A stretch of DNA of 35,349 nucleotides from the NCBI GenBank assembly GCA_021836035.1, contig JAKBJL010000006.1, positions 1 through 35,349 of the forward strand, read 5' to 3'. Below the pieces are notes generated by a model. It ran no database searches. It was given only the letters and a program-made list of their open reading frames with translations, and was not told where the DNA came from. This document shows, piece after piece, positions 16,124 through 23,460 of this stretch (positions are counted from its first letter, which is position 1; the number at the start of each line of letters is the position of its first letter). This DNA comes from a bacterium. Its GTDB lineage: Bacteria > Patescibacteriota > Microgenomatia > JAMCZE01. The position numbers were made by a program, and so were the translations under genes.

Positions 16124-16633
16124 CTAATTTAAAGCATCGCGAATATCAACGGTAGTCCCCAAACCCACACCGTGCTCCTGGGTCCAACCGGCATTGACTT
16201 CCAGGACATATTGCGCCGGCACCCGGGAGCTGAAATTAACCGGAAAATCATTAATGGAAATTTCTTTTGTGATATCGACCACCTGAAAATTCTGATCTAT
16301 CCAAAGGATGTCCAGGGGAAAGTTCATTCCTTTCATCCAAAAATAATAATTCCCGGGTTGATTAAAAACAAAGAGCATGCCCTGATTCCGCGGCATACTT
16401 TTGCGCCCCGACAGGCCCTGTGCCATATCCACCTGCTTGGTAACCACTTCTACGGCCATACGGTTATCGCCAATGTCTATATAAGCCGTGCGTTTGGGGG
16501 GCTCTCTATTGCTCTGTTCGGGGGCTTTACTGTTATTGATAAAAATATGAGGATAAACAAGGAAAATATAAATATTAAACAGTACTAATAAAATTGCTAC
16601 CAGGGACAAACCGATATCAATTATCTTCCGCAT
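16124..16633 (-). CDS. DUF192 domain protein, membrane-anchored
   Basis: 169 residues: one N-terminal transmembrane helix (about 8-30) and an extracytoplasmic DUF192 domain (about 50-169). The domain is recognised by AQGLSGRKSMPRNQGMLFVF, then FWMKGMNFPLDILWID and VLEVNAGW. DUF192 proteins are small beta-rich exported proteins of unknown role in bacteria and archaea, sometimes placed near carbohydrate genes. ATG 16633 overlaps the DUF2130 gene by 17 bases; a TATAAT 11 bases upstream, inside that gene, could serve as an extra promoter. Middle gene of DUF2130 / DUF192 / beta-propeller. Confidence 0.88.
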   Translation of the reverse strand: MRKIIDIGLSLVAILLVLFNIYIFLVYPHIFINNSKAPEQSNREPPKRTAYIDIGDNRMAVEVVTKQVDMAQGLSGRKSMPRNQGMLFVFNQPGNYYFWMKGMNFPLDILWIDQNFQVVDITKEISINDFPVNFSSRVPAQYVLEVNAGWTQEHGVGLGTTVDIRDALN

Positions 16634-17771
16634 CCTCTTTACTGATTATACTATTTATATTACCGGCTTTAAGTTCCGGTAAAGAGGTACCCATGATCCC
16701 CTGAAGGTCCCCATACATACCATGGGTATGGTCGATTACCCGGCGTAAACTTTTCTCCTGACGCGCCCATTTGCTGGAAAACCAGCGCTTTTCCCGCTCA
16801 ATCTCTGCCTGCATTTCGGAAAACGATTCGACGATCGCTTCCACTCTTTGGCGAAACTCGATTCCCGAGAGGTAATTATAAATTACTTCCATTTTCTCGT
16901 TTTTTCCCACGGCGGCCGTCTTCAGATTAAAAATTTGAATCAGGTTATACCTTAAAGCATAGGCCAGGGCCAGAGACGCTGCCCGTCCGGAAATCCAAAC
17001 CCCTTCGCGATAAACAAAAACGGGAACGTCTTCTACCGGCGCAGCCGAGACCAGAACCGCCACCTCGGCTTTCAGGTTGCGTTGGTCTTCCCGCAATTTA
17101 GCTATCCAATTAGCCTGCCATTTGGCGTTTTTAAGCTCCCAGAGAACCGTCCCGCAACTGCGTCCGTTACGGTCAATGACCTTTTGGATAATGTCGCCGC
17201 CCCTTACCCCCTTGGCAATAGGTTTTATCTCGTCGTTAGGAAACGTCTCCCGCAACTCTCTCTCCAGTTCCAGTTCCAATACTTCTCCCTGGGTTTGCTG
17301 CGAACCCTGTTCCAGCTTCCGCCGCAGCTCCTCGTTAGTCTTTAGAGCGTCCTGCAATTGCTTTTCCCTTTCCAGGTTTTTTAGGTGTTGTTCCTCCTCC
17401 GCCTGTTTTTTTGCTTCCTGGCGTATTTTTTCTTCTTCTGCGGCTAATTTTTGTTCCAATTTCAGCCGACTTTCTTCGGCCTCTTTGCGGATTTGCCGCA
17501 GGGTGCGTGTCATTTCTAATATTTGCTCCTGTAACTCCCGGTTCCTTTTTTCCGCCTCCGCTATTTCTTCGCGATGCTCCTTTTGTTTAAATTCCATTTC
17601 CTCCCTGAGCCTTTTTTCCGCCTGTTCGCTTACCAGCTTTTTTATCTTCTCGATATCCTGGGCGTGTTTCTCTTTTTCTAAGCCAACCGCCTCCTCCTCT
17701 ATCTGGTGGCGCAGCGCTTCACTAACCTCTATTTCTTCTCCGCATCGCGGACATACTATCCTTCCCGTCAT
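16617..17771 (-). CDS. DUF2130 domain protein with zinc ribbon and coiled coil
   Basis: 384 residues from ATG 17771. It starts with a zinc-ribbon half IVCPRCGEEI, followed by a long Glu/Lys/Arg/Gln-rich coiled coil (about 25-170). The C-terminal DUF2130 domain has ELERELRETFPNDEI, GDIIQKVIDRNGRSCGTVLWELKNAKWQANWIAKLREDQ (split across about 188-226) and VFVYREGVW. The arrangement of the D-x-n-E-x-K-type residues (CGTVLWELKNAK) recalls PD-(D/E)XK nucleases; that link is inference. The frame opens at TTG 17807, but a promoter (TTGACT-17-TCTAAT) occupies those codons and ends 7 bases before ATG 17771, which fixes the start. First gene of a minus operon into DUF192, beta-propeller and two GT-C genes. 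Confidence 0.88.
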   Translation of the reverse strand: MTGRIVCPRCGEEIEVSEALRHQIEEEAVGLEKEKHAQDIEKIKKLVSEQAEKRLREEMEFKQKEHREEIAEAEKRNRELQEQILEMTRTLRQIRKEAEESRLKLEQKLAAEEEKIRQEAKKQAEEEQHLKNLEREKQLQDALKTNEELRRKLEQGSQQTQGEVLELELERELRETFPNDEIKPIAKGVRGGDIIQKVIDRNGRSCGTVLWELKNAKWQANWIAKLREDQRNLKAEVAVLVSAAPVEDVPVFVYREGVWISGRAASLALAYALRYNLIQIFNLKTAAVGKNEKMEVIYNYLSGIEFRQRVEAIVESFSEMQAEIEREKRWFSSKWARQEKSLRRVIDHTHGMYGDLQGIMGTSLPELKAGNINSIISKEDAEDN

Positions 17772-17778
17772 GCTCTCC

Positions 17779-17807
17779 ATTAGAGCCTCTTTTTTAGGGA
17801 AAGTCAA
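17779..17807 (-). promoter_or_regulatory. Promoter of the DUF2130 operon
   Basis: Minus strand TTGACT (17802-17807), 17-base spacer, TCTAAT (17779-17784), then 7 bases to ATG 17771. It implies a leaderless mRNA and rules out starts at 17807 and 17780. Confidence 0.7.
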
Positions 17808-17818
17808 ACCCCAACTAC

Positions 17819-17847
17819 TTGAAAAAAGTCCCGCGATATCTTAAAAT
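17819..17847 (+). promoter_or_regulatory. Divergent promoter for the putative winged-helix gene
   Basis: TTGAAA (17819-17824), 17-base spacer, TAAAAT (17842-17847). The start point would be near 17854, giving a leader of about 35 bases to ATG 17889. It lies back-to-back with the DUF2130 promoter, 11 bases apart. Confidence 0.5.
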
Positions 17848-17888
17848 GGCGGTTCTCTAAAAGTATTTTGATATACATTGATATCTAT

Positions 17889-18188
17889 ATGTGTACCGCT
17901 GAAGATCCAAAACCCGACCAGCTTAATACCACCGCACACCGTTTTAACACCCTTTGTCATCGGGCTCCTGAACCGGTCAGGGAGTTGGTAATAAACGGAA
18001 GCTATGGACCGTCCCGGGAAGAAATTGACGAAACCCTGCATAACTTAAAACGCCTGAAACTTATCAGGATGGATGATAACGGCCATTGGAACATTGATAC
18101 TAACTCCTTAGCCGCACTGCCAAACCGCGCCGGGTCCAAAATACATAAGCGCCCTCTTTGGCAACCGGCTGATAGTTCTCTTCAATAA
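17889..18188 (+). CDS. Putative small winged-helix protein
   Basis: 99 residues from ATG 17889 (an in-frame TTG at 17868 is possible). The central part, EPVRELVINGSYGPSREEID followed by ETLHNLKRLKLIRMDDNGHW, looks like a helix-turn-helix ending in a beta-wing, as in MarR/ArsR-like DNA-binding proteins; this is pattern-based and the family is not recognised. The last 30 residues are read antisense to the end of the convergent GT-C gene (89-base overlap) and may be unstructured. It has its own promoter, divergent from the DUF2130 operon, so local regulation of the glycan genes is conceivable. It could also be a spurious frame. Confidence 0.5.
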   Translation: MCTAEDPKPDQLNTTAHRFNTLCHRAPEPVRELVINGSYGPSREEIDETLHNLKRLKLIRMDDNGHWNIDTNSLAALPNRAGSKIHKRPLWQPADSSLQ

Positions 18189-19584
18189 AATTATTTAAGC
18201 GGTTGTTTTTGGCTTCTGTTTCCGCCCCGGTTATAATAAGCGTTACCCCCCGACGATTAAGCGAGTCGATTATTTCTTCTTCATAACCCGGATTTAAAAA
18301 AGCGCTATTAAGATAATCAAATCTGGTAGGATTTTTACGGTCCGTTAAAAAATAAATCCAGGGCGCGTAATAGTCCGCGAAAACAGCATCACCGGCCTGA
18401 CTATATTTATTAAGAGTGTTAACAAATCGGGGAAACTCCCGATAAGTCTTATCATCGACCCAAACGGCAAGACGCTTGTCCGGCAACCAGTAATTATTCT
18501 GTAAAATTGGTGTCCCCCAACGGAAGTAGCCCCAAAACAGGGCGGTATATATTCCCCCGGAAATCGTCATAAATATCCCTAAACCAACTAAGGCTTTAAT
18601 TACCAAATTTTTCGTTTTAAGAAGCATGAGCAGACTTATCCCGCTGAGGGATAATAAGGGAGCCACGTGGATGAAGTCGGTTACCGGCCTAATTCCCAGG
18701 AAATAATACGTCAGGCAAAATACGGGTAGGAAAAGCAGCTCCCGCCCGAACGGCGAGACAAAGAAAATTGCCGTAACGGAAACAAGGAGGGGCAAAAGAT
18801 AGAAGCCGGTTTTAATAAATACCTCCGGCAATGTTCCCGGATAAATAAAGGGAGTGCTGGCTTGACCTTCTAAAATAATCTTTTGAAAACTATAAAAGTA
18901 GAGGTTTTCCCCGAATTGTCGGATTGATCCGCTAATCCAAAGATAAAGCAAAAATACTAACGCCCCAAGACTTAATCCCGCTATAATTAGCCCGGCTGAT
19001 CTTCTATTCCTTAACCGTTTGTTAAAGATAAAAGCCGTAAAACAGGTCAAAATCAGCGCGGCCCCGAAGTTTTGTTTAAATAGGAAAGTGAGAAATACCG
19101 TCACCCCTGCTAAAAAGAGAGACATCCCGGCGACAGCTTTTCGTTTTGCCCTTAACAATAATAAGCAAGTTAGAGTGCCGCCCCAGATCGCGTACATGGT
19201 AGCTGATGAATAATTTAAGTGAATTGGCCCCCAGGATAAAAAAACAAGAACGGGAACAAATCTTAGATAGCTATTTTTATGCAAATAACCGGCGCAGAAA
19301 TACAAATTTATCGCCGTGAGAAGGGCAAATATTAAAGCCATTAATCTGCCTCCCAAAACACTATCGCCGAATATCCTAAAGCCCAGGGCGGTAATGAAAA
19401 AAGACCCCGGATTGTAAGTAACTAAGAAATTACGGTAAGGAACTTCACCGTGGAAAAGTCTTTGGGCCGAATTTAGGACATAAAACTCATCGGCGAACGT
19501 GTAATTAAGCCCGTGAGTATAAAAGAAGAAGAGGAAAGGTATTAGGAAAAACAGGAATAATATAAAAATTTTAGGCTGCCTCAC
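18100..19584 (-). CDS. GT-C-like membrane glycosyltransferase
   Basis: 494 residues with about ten helices. The first loop reads NYTFADEFYVLNSAQRLFHG and then VPYRNFLVTYNPGSFF, the pattern of a GT-C subfamily in which an acidic residue after helix 1 and a PYRDF-type turn are conserved; the gene at 22074 has the same turn (LPYRDFTMIYTP), so the two are relatives. The soluble C-terminal part includes VFADYYAPWIYFLTDR. The start is GTG 19584, overlapping the methyltransferase stop by 14 bases; no Shine-Dalgarno. Last gene of a three-gene minus unit (GT2, methyltransferase, GT-C). The long 3' overlap with the plus-strand winged-helix gene is unusual. Confidence 0.78.
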   Translation of the reverse strand: MRQPKIFILFLFFLIPFLFFFYTHGLNYTFADEFYVLNSAQRLFHGEVPYRNFLVTYNPGSFFITALGFRIFGDSVLGGRLMALIFALLTAINLYFCAGYLHKNSYLRFVPVLVFLSWGPIHLNYSSATMYAIWGGTLTCLLLLRAKRKAVAGMSLFLAGVTVFLTFLFKQNFGAALILTCFTAFIFNKRLRNRRSAGLIIAGLSLGALVFLLYLWISGSIRQFGENLYFYSFQKIILEGQASTPFIYPGTLPEVFIKTGFYLLPLLVSVTAIFFVSPFGRELLFLPVFCLTYYFLGIRPVTDFIHVAPLLSLSGISLLMLLKTKNLVIKALVGLGIFMTISGGIYTALFWGYFRWGTPILQNNYWLPDKRLAVWVDDKTYREFPRFVNTLNKYSQAGDAVFADYYAPWIYFLTDRKNPTRFDYLNSAFLNPGYEEEIIDSLNRRGVTLIITGAETEAKNNRLNNFIEENYQPVAKEGAYVFWTRRGLAVRLRS

Positions 19585-20221
19585 ATTTACGATAGATAAT
19601 GAAGCTCTGCCGACCCAATAATCGCCAAAGCATCGGCAGTTTAAGGTACAGACTGATTAAAAAACTATTTTGGGGGAAACGGCTTTTAGTAGTAAAAGGA
19701 AGAAAACGCAAAATTTTCATTTTGACTTCAAACCCGTAAACCCGGAATATTTCGTCTAAGGCGCGGTCATCAATAGGGGTAAGGTGGTCAAAAAACATCC
19801 AGTAATCCCGCGTCAGGAATCGTATATTGGGTTGTAATACCAGAACTTCTCCGCCTTCTTTAAGTACACGCTTAAGTTCGGCAATGGTCGAGATTATCTG
19901 TTTTCTCTCTAAATGCTCGAAAAAATTACTGGCAAATATTTTAGCGATACTTTTGTCAGGAAGATTAATTACCGAGGACATAGAGTTGAGGAATTTGATA
20001 TCGGGTTTGAGAAATTTTGCCATTTCGGGGTTGATATCCAGCGCAAATTTTTTGCCGCAATTAATATGGTTAATAAATTCGCCGTAACCGCAGGCCATAT
20101 CTAAAACGGTATCCTGGGAATAAATAAACCGCTGAAAGTACTCGCGGACCAGTATTTGCCAGAGCAAATTTTCTTTATCTCTTTTCGCAAACCTTATCCG
20201 GTAAATTTCTTTTTCTTTCAT
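19571..20221 (-). CDS. SAM-dependent methyltransferase (class I)
   Basis: 216-residue class I methyltransferase. Motif I is TVLDMACGYGEF (about 38-49), the acidic end of strand 2 is FALDINPEMAKF (about 58-69), and FASNFFEHLE (about 94-103) followed by LKRVLKEGGEVLVLQPN matches the Methyltransf_11/23-like fold. The C-terminal region with DHLTPIDDRALDEIFRVYGF is typical of enzymes in polysaccharide clusters, where the target may be a sugar or a lipid-linked intermediate; target unknown. It starts 26 bases after the DPM1-like gene, without a Shine-Dalgarno, and overlaps the GT-C gene by 14. Confidence 0.85.
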   Translation of the reverse strand: MKEKEIYRIRFAKRDKENLLWQILVREYFQRFIYSQDTVLDMACGYGEFINHINCGKKFALDINPEMAKFLKPDIKFLNSMSSVINLPDKSIAKIFASNFFEHLERKQIISTIAELKRVLKEGGEVLVLQPNIRFLTRDYWMFFDHLTPIDDRALDEIFRVYGFEVKMKILRFLPFTTKSRFPQNSFLISLYLKLPMLWRLLGRQSFIIYRKCEAA

Positions 20222-20247
20222 CTGTTTAAGGGGGGAAAATCAGGCAT

Positions 20248-20964
20248 TTAAGTAAGCATTCTGGTTACATTTTTTTCAATGGACCAAAAATACCAACGCA
20301 AATAATGGGGTAATAAATTAAATATTTTAAAATGGGAATTGCCGTTTTTCCTTTCCCTCCAAACGGTGGGAACCTCGCCGATTTTCTTTCCCAGATAATG
20401 CGCTTTTACGGTTAACTCCAGGGGCAGTTCAAACCCCCGGTTACTTTCTAATTTAATTTCCTTTAATAAATCCCGGCGGAAACATTTAAAAGCGTTGGTG
20501 GCGTCGCTGGTTTTTAAACCGGTAAGATATTGCAGGCTCACCGAACCACCGAAAGAAAGCATTTTCTTTAACAGCGGGGCATGGAGTCTTTTTCCCCCGC
20601 GGATATTCCTAGAGGCGCAAACCAGATCATATCCCCGGTTAATTTTTTTAATCATCCGGTCGATAGAAGAGGGGTCGTCTGAGCTGTCGGACATCATTTC
20701 CACCACCAGGGGGGTGGTTACTTTTTGAAAACCGGTTTTTAAAGCCTTAGCCAGGCCAACTCCGTCGGGGGTAAAATAAACTTTAATCCGTCTATTTTTC
20801 TTTTGGAGTTTTTTGATTACCGGAAATGTCGGATCTTTCCTGTCCTGAAGAATTATCTTAATATTATGCGCTGCTTTTACCTCTTTATTAATTCCGGCAA
20901 TTACTGCCGCAATATTTTCCTGCTCATGATAGGCAGGTAAAATAATATCAACTGCCGCCTTCAT
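20248..20964 (-). CDS. DPM1-like GT2 glycosyltransferase with unusual acidic motifs
   Basis: About 238 residues. The fold and order of motifs resemble polyprenyl-phosphate sugar synthases (DPM1-like GT2): VDIILPAYHEQENIAAVIAG at the N-terminus, GLAKALKTGF, a central acidic motif VEMMSDSSDDPSS (about 88-100) in place of the usual MDADLQHPP, and SDATNAFKCFRRD followed by FELPLEL. The first acidic motif, normally DDGSxDGT, is replaced by LQDRKDPT. It lacks C-terminal membrane helices. It may make the lipid-linked sugars used by the GT-C proteins. ATG 20964 is chosen over ATG 21003 because TACAAT ends 6 bases upstream and the 13 extra residues do not fit the family start. Divergent from the epimerase gene. 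Confidence 0.82.
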   Translation of the reverse strand: MKAAVDIILPAYHEQENIAAVIAGINKEVKAAHNIKIILQDRKDPTFPVIKKLQKKNRRIKVYFTPDGVGLAKALKTGFQKVTTPLVVEMMSDSSDDPSSIDRMIKKINRGYDLVCASRNIRGGKRLHAPLLKKMLSFGGSVSLQYLTGLKTSDATNAFKCFRRDLLKEIKLESNRGFELPLELTVKAHYLGKKIGEVPTVWRERKNGNSHFKIFNLLPHYLRWYFWSIEKNVTRMLT

Positions 20965-20970
20965 AGCCTT

Positions 20971-20976
20971 ATTGTA
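20971..20976 (-). promoter_or_regulatory. -10 box of the DPM1-like gene
   Basis: Minus-strand TACAAT ending 6 bases before ATG 20964, without a Shine-Dalgarno. The -35 is weak. Confidence 0.45.
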
Positions 20977-21069
20977 TTCTAACAGAATATTCCTGCTTGT
21001 CATCGGTTTACTTGCTTCATAATATCCTGCCTAAATATGCTAATATTAAAAACAAAAGAGAAGCTTGCT

Positions 21070-22092
21070 ATGAAGAATTTGGTGGTATTCGGCGGCGCGG
21101 GTTTTATAGGAACTAATATTTGCAAATTGGCTCTCAGTCGGGGCTACCGCGTTTACGCTTTCGACAGTCTCATGCGCCCCGGAGTAGAAGAAAACTTAGC
21201 TTTCCTTAAGCAATTAAAAGGTTTTCACTTTATTTGGGGCGATATCCGCAACAGCAGCGACTTTCAAAATCTGCCGGAAAAAATTGACGGCCTGATTAAC
21301 GTCGCGGCTAACCCTTCCATACCCAAAAGCTTTTTAAACCCCCGGCATGATTTTGAATGCAACGTCATCGGCCATCTGAATATCCTGGATTATGCGCGGG
21401 AACACGGCGGTATCCCCCTGATTTTTGCCTCTACAATGAAAGTTTATACTGATAGCATTAATCTGCTACCCCTAAAAGAAAATAAAACCCGCTTGCTTCT
21501 GAAAGAAAAAAAATACCGCTTTGGTTTTGATGAAAAAACGGATATCGACGGTGTTGACGGTTTTACTAATTCCCCTTACGGCGTTTCTAAATTCGCTGCC
21601 GATAAATATTCCCGGGAATATGCCAAACACTACGGAGTGCCGGTAGTAATTAACCGCATGAGCTGTATTTACGGACTTTACCAGAAGGGGGTTGCTGACC
21701 AGGGATGGCTGGACTGGTTCGTCCGCGCCAAGAAATACGGTTATCCCTTAACTATTTTCGGCAGCGGTAAACAGGTACGCGACTGCTTATTCGGTACGGA
21801 TCTGGCGGAACTTTACCTTTTGCAGATGGAAAAGATCAACCAATACTCGGGAAAAGTCTTTAACGTCGGGGGCGGTCCGGAAGAGGGATTTAATACCAGC
21901 CTTCTTGAAATTATCGCTCATTTAAATAAAAACTATCCGGGCCCGCAACTCAAATTAACTTTTGCCGACTGGCGCCCCAGCGACCAACGGGTTTATATCT
22001 CTGATATCCGTAAAGTCAAAAAGGCTACCGGTTGGAAACCCAAAACCGATATTGCTAAAGGGGTGCAGCAAATATGGCAAAGTCTGCCATAA
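21070..22092 (+). CDS. NAD-dependent nucleotide-sugar epimerase/dehydratase (CDP-paratose 2-epimerase-like)
   Basis: 340-residue extended short-chain dehydrogenase. Seen: NAD-binding FGGAGFIGTNICKLAL at the N-terminus, NVAANPSIPKS, the active-site SPYGVSKFAADKY (Tyr-x3-Lys), and NRMSCIYGLYQKGVADQGW followed by GKQVRDCLFGTDLAE. The Q-K-G-x-x-D-Q-G-W and Q-V-R-D motifs resemble CDP-tyvelose/CDP-paratose 2-epimerases (RfbE group), although the exact sugar nucleotide cannot be fixed. It would supply an activated sugar to the cluster. ATG 21070 is chosen because the 11 residues from ATG 21037 precede the conserved first strand; a weak AGAGAAG lies 9 bases upstream. First gene of the plus-strand unit with three GT-C genes. 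Confidence 0.88.
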   Translation: MKNLVVFGGAGFIGTNICKLALSRGYRVYAFDSLMRPGVEENLAFLKQLKGFHFIWGDIRNSSDFQNLPEKIDGLINVAANPSIPKSFLNPRHDFECNVIGHLNILDYAREHGGIPLIFASTMKVYTDSINLLPLKENKTRLLLKEKKYRFGFDEKTDIDGVDGFTNSPYGVSKFAADKYSREYAKHYGVPVVINRMSCIYGLYQKGVADQGWLDWFVRAKKYGYPLTIFGSGKQVRDCLFGTDLAELYLLQMEKINQYSGKVFNVGGGPEEGFNTSLLEIIAHLNKNYPGPQLKLTFADWRPSDQRVYISDIRKVKKATGWKPKTDIAKGVQQIWQSLP

Positions 22093-23456
22093 AAAAATAC
22101 TGGTGGATATTTATACCCCCGATATTCCACGTTTTAGCCAGTTTTAGCTTTACCTTTACCTATTGGCCGGAAATGCTCGATTGGCCCCGGGCCATGGCAC
22201 AAGGCTGGCTCCCCTATCGGGACTTTACGATGATTTATACCCCCCTGATCCCTCTCCTGATCATGCTCTCGGGCAAGATATTCGGCTTTACTCCCTTAAA
22301 TCTTCACCTCCTGGGAACATTTCTTCTTGCCTTAACCAACGCTCTTTTAGTCTTTGCCGCCTATCGCCTTACCCGGAATAAAATTATTAGCCTCCTCCTG
22401 GGGGGGTTATACCTTTATTTAACCCTGGCTTTCGAGGGCAATACTTTAGCTCCGGCTAATTTACTCACTCCCCTATTTTTCGGCATTTGCCTTCTACAGC
22501 TATCTTATCTGAAAAATAATAAGACCGTCTTGCTATTTTTATCCGGTATTCTAATGGGCTTGGCCTTTCTAACTAAACAAACCACCGCTTATGTTTTACC
22601 CGAATTTCCCCTCCTGCTTTCCTACCTTTATTTTAAAAGGCGTCGCGTTCGGCTAATTGCTCCGGCTTTTAAAGCCTTTGTTTTCCCTTTATTGCTGATC
22701 ATAACCTTTTTTCTGTTAATCCTTATCTCCTTAAACATCCTGGGCGATTTTTATAATTGGGGGGTAAAATTTAGCCTCTTATTGCCGACTTTGACCCAAA
22801 AGGCTAAGGTTTCGGATATATTATTCCCATCGTCCAGGCATATTCCGTTGCTTTTGGGATTCTGCTTTTTGGCCTTATCCGTTGTTATCCTGCGCAAGAA
22901 TTTTATCTCCTTTTTTCTATTTTCCTGGATAATTCTCATCAGCCTGTTTATTTTTCCCCGTTTTGCTTACGCCCATCTGTTACCGGCAATAGCTGTCTTT
23001 TTATTGTTGATCGCGGAAATCTATCCGCTCTCTAAAAAAAAGCCCCTTGCCCTCGCGGCCGCTTTTATTATTATCTTTCTGATGGCCTGGCCAATTTTTA
23101 AAAAAACCCGCCTGGAATCGCGGACCTACCTTGAACCCGATATTATCCTGATGGCCGATTATCTTAGCAAAACCTACCCTTCTTCCTCCTTGTATATTAT
23201 TAACAGTCCCGAACAAATCTATTTTCTTACCGATAAACTCCCGGCAGTAAAACCCTGGGTAGAGCAGCTTCCCTGGCAAATGGCTTATTTTAACCAGGAA
23301 TTTACCCTGGCGTTTAAAACCACCCCGCCCGATATCGTTCTCTATACCCCTTATAAAACAAACGAGTTTTCGCCCTCCCTCGTACCATATCTGAAGGAAA
23401 ATTATTCGCTTGTTCATTCCTTCCCCGGCGGCGAGCAGGTTTTAGAAAAACTCTGA
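22074..23456 (+). CDS. GT-C-like membrane glycosyltransferase
   Basis: 460 residues, about eleven helices. The first loop has YWPEMLDWPRAMAQGWLPYR and DFTMIYTP, the same layout as the protein at 18100-19584, so these two form a subfamily. The later FLTKQTTAYVLPEFPLLLSY helix is typical of GT-C proteins. The C-terminal soluble part contains SLYIINSPEQIYFLTDKLP. Predicted outer-face transferase using polyprenyl-linked sugar; specificity unknown. Its ATG overlaps the epimerase stop by 19 bases, so translation is probably coupled. Four bases separate it from the next GT-C gene. Confidence 0.78.
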   Translation: MAKSAIKKYWWIFIPPIFHVLASFSFTFTYWPEMLDWPRAMAQGWLPYRDFTMIYTPLIPLLIMLSGKIFGFTPLNLHLLGTFLLALTNALLVFAAYRLTRNKIISLLLGGLYLYLTLAFEGNTLAPANLLTPLFFGICLLQLSYLKNNKTVLLFLSGILMGLAFLTKQTTAYVLPEFPLLLSYLYFKRRRVRLIAPAFKAFVFPLLLIITFFLLILISLNILGDFYNWGVKFSLLLPTLTQKAKVSDILFPSSRHIPLLLGFCFLALSVVILRKNFISFFLFSWIILISLFIFPRFAYAHLLPAIAVFLLLIAEIYPLSKKKPLALAAAFIIIFLMAWPIFKKTRLESRTYLEPDIILMADYLSKTYPSSSLYIINSPEQIYFLTDKLPAVKPWVEQLPWQMAYFNQEFTLAFKTTPPDIVLYTPYKTNEFSPSLVPYLKENYSLVHSFPGGEQVLEKL

Positions 23457-23460
23457 ACCC

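Noticed and set aside
17077-17844. Long plus-strand open frame (255 codons) opposite the DUF2130 gene
   Set aside because: It is the antisense shadow of a Glu/Lys-rich coiled-coil gene, giving a Ser/Phe/Cys-rich product with no ribosome site; the minus-strand protein has clear family motifs.
17841-18041. Minus-strand 66-codon frame opposite the putative winged-helix gene
   Set aside because: Its product has no recognisable pattern and it would block the paired promoters at 17779-17847; the plus-strand reading is more protein-like.
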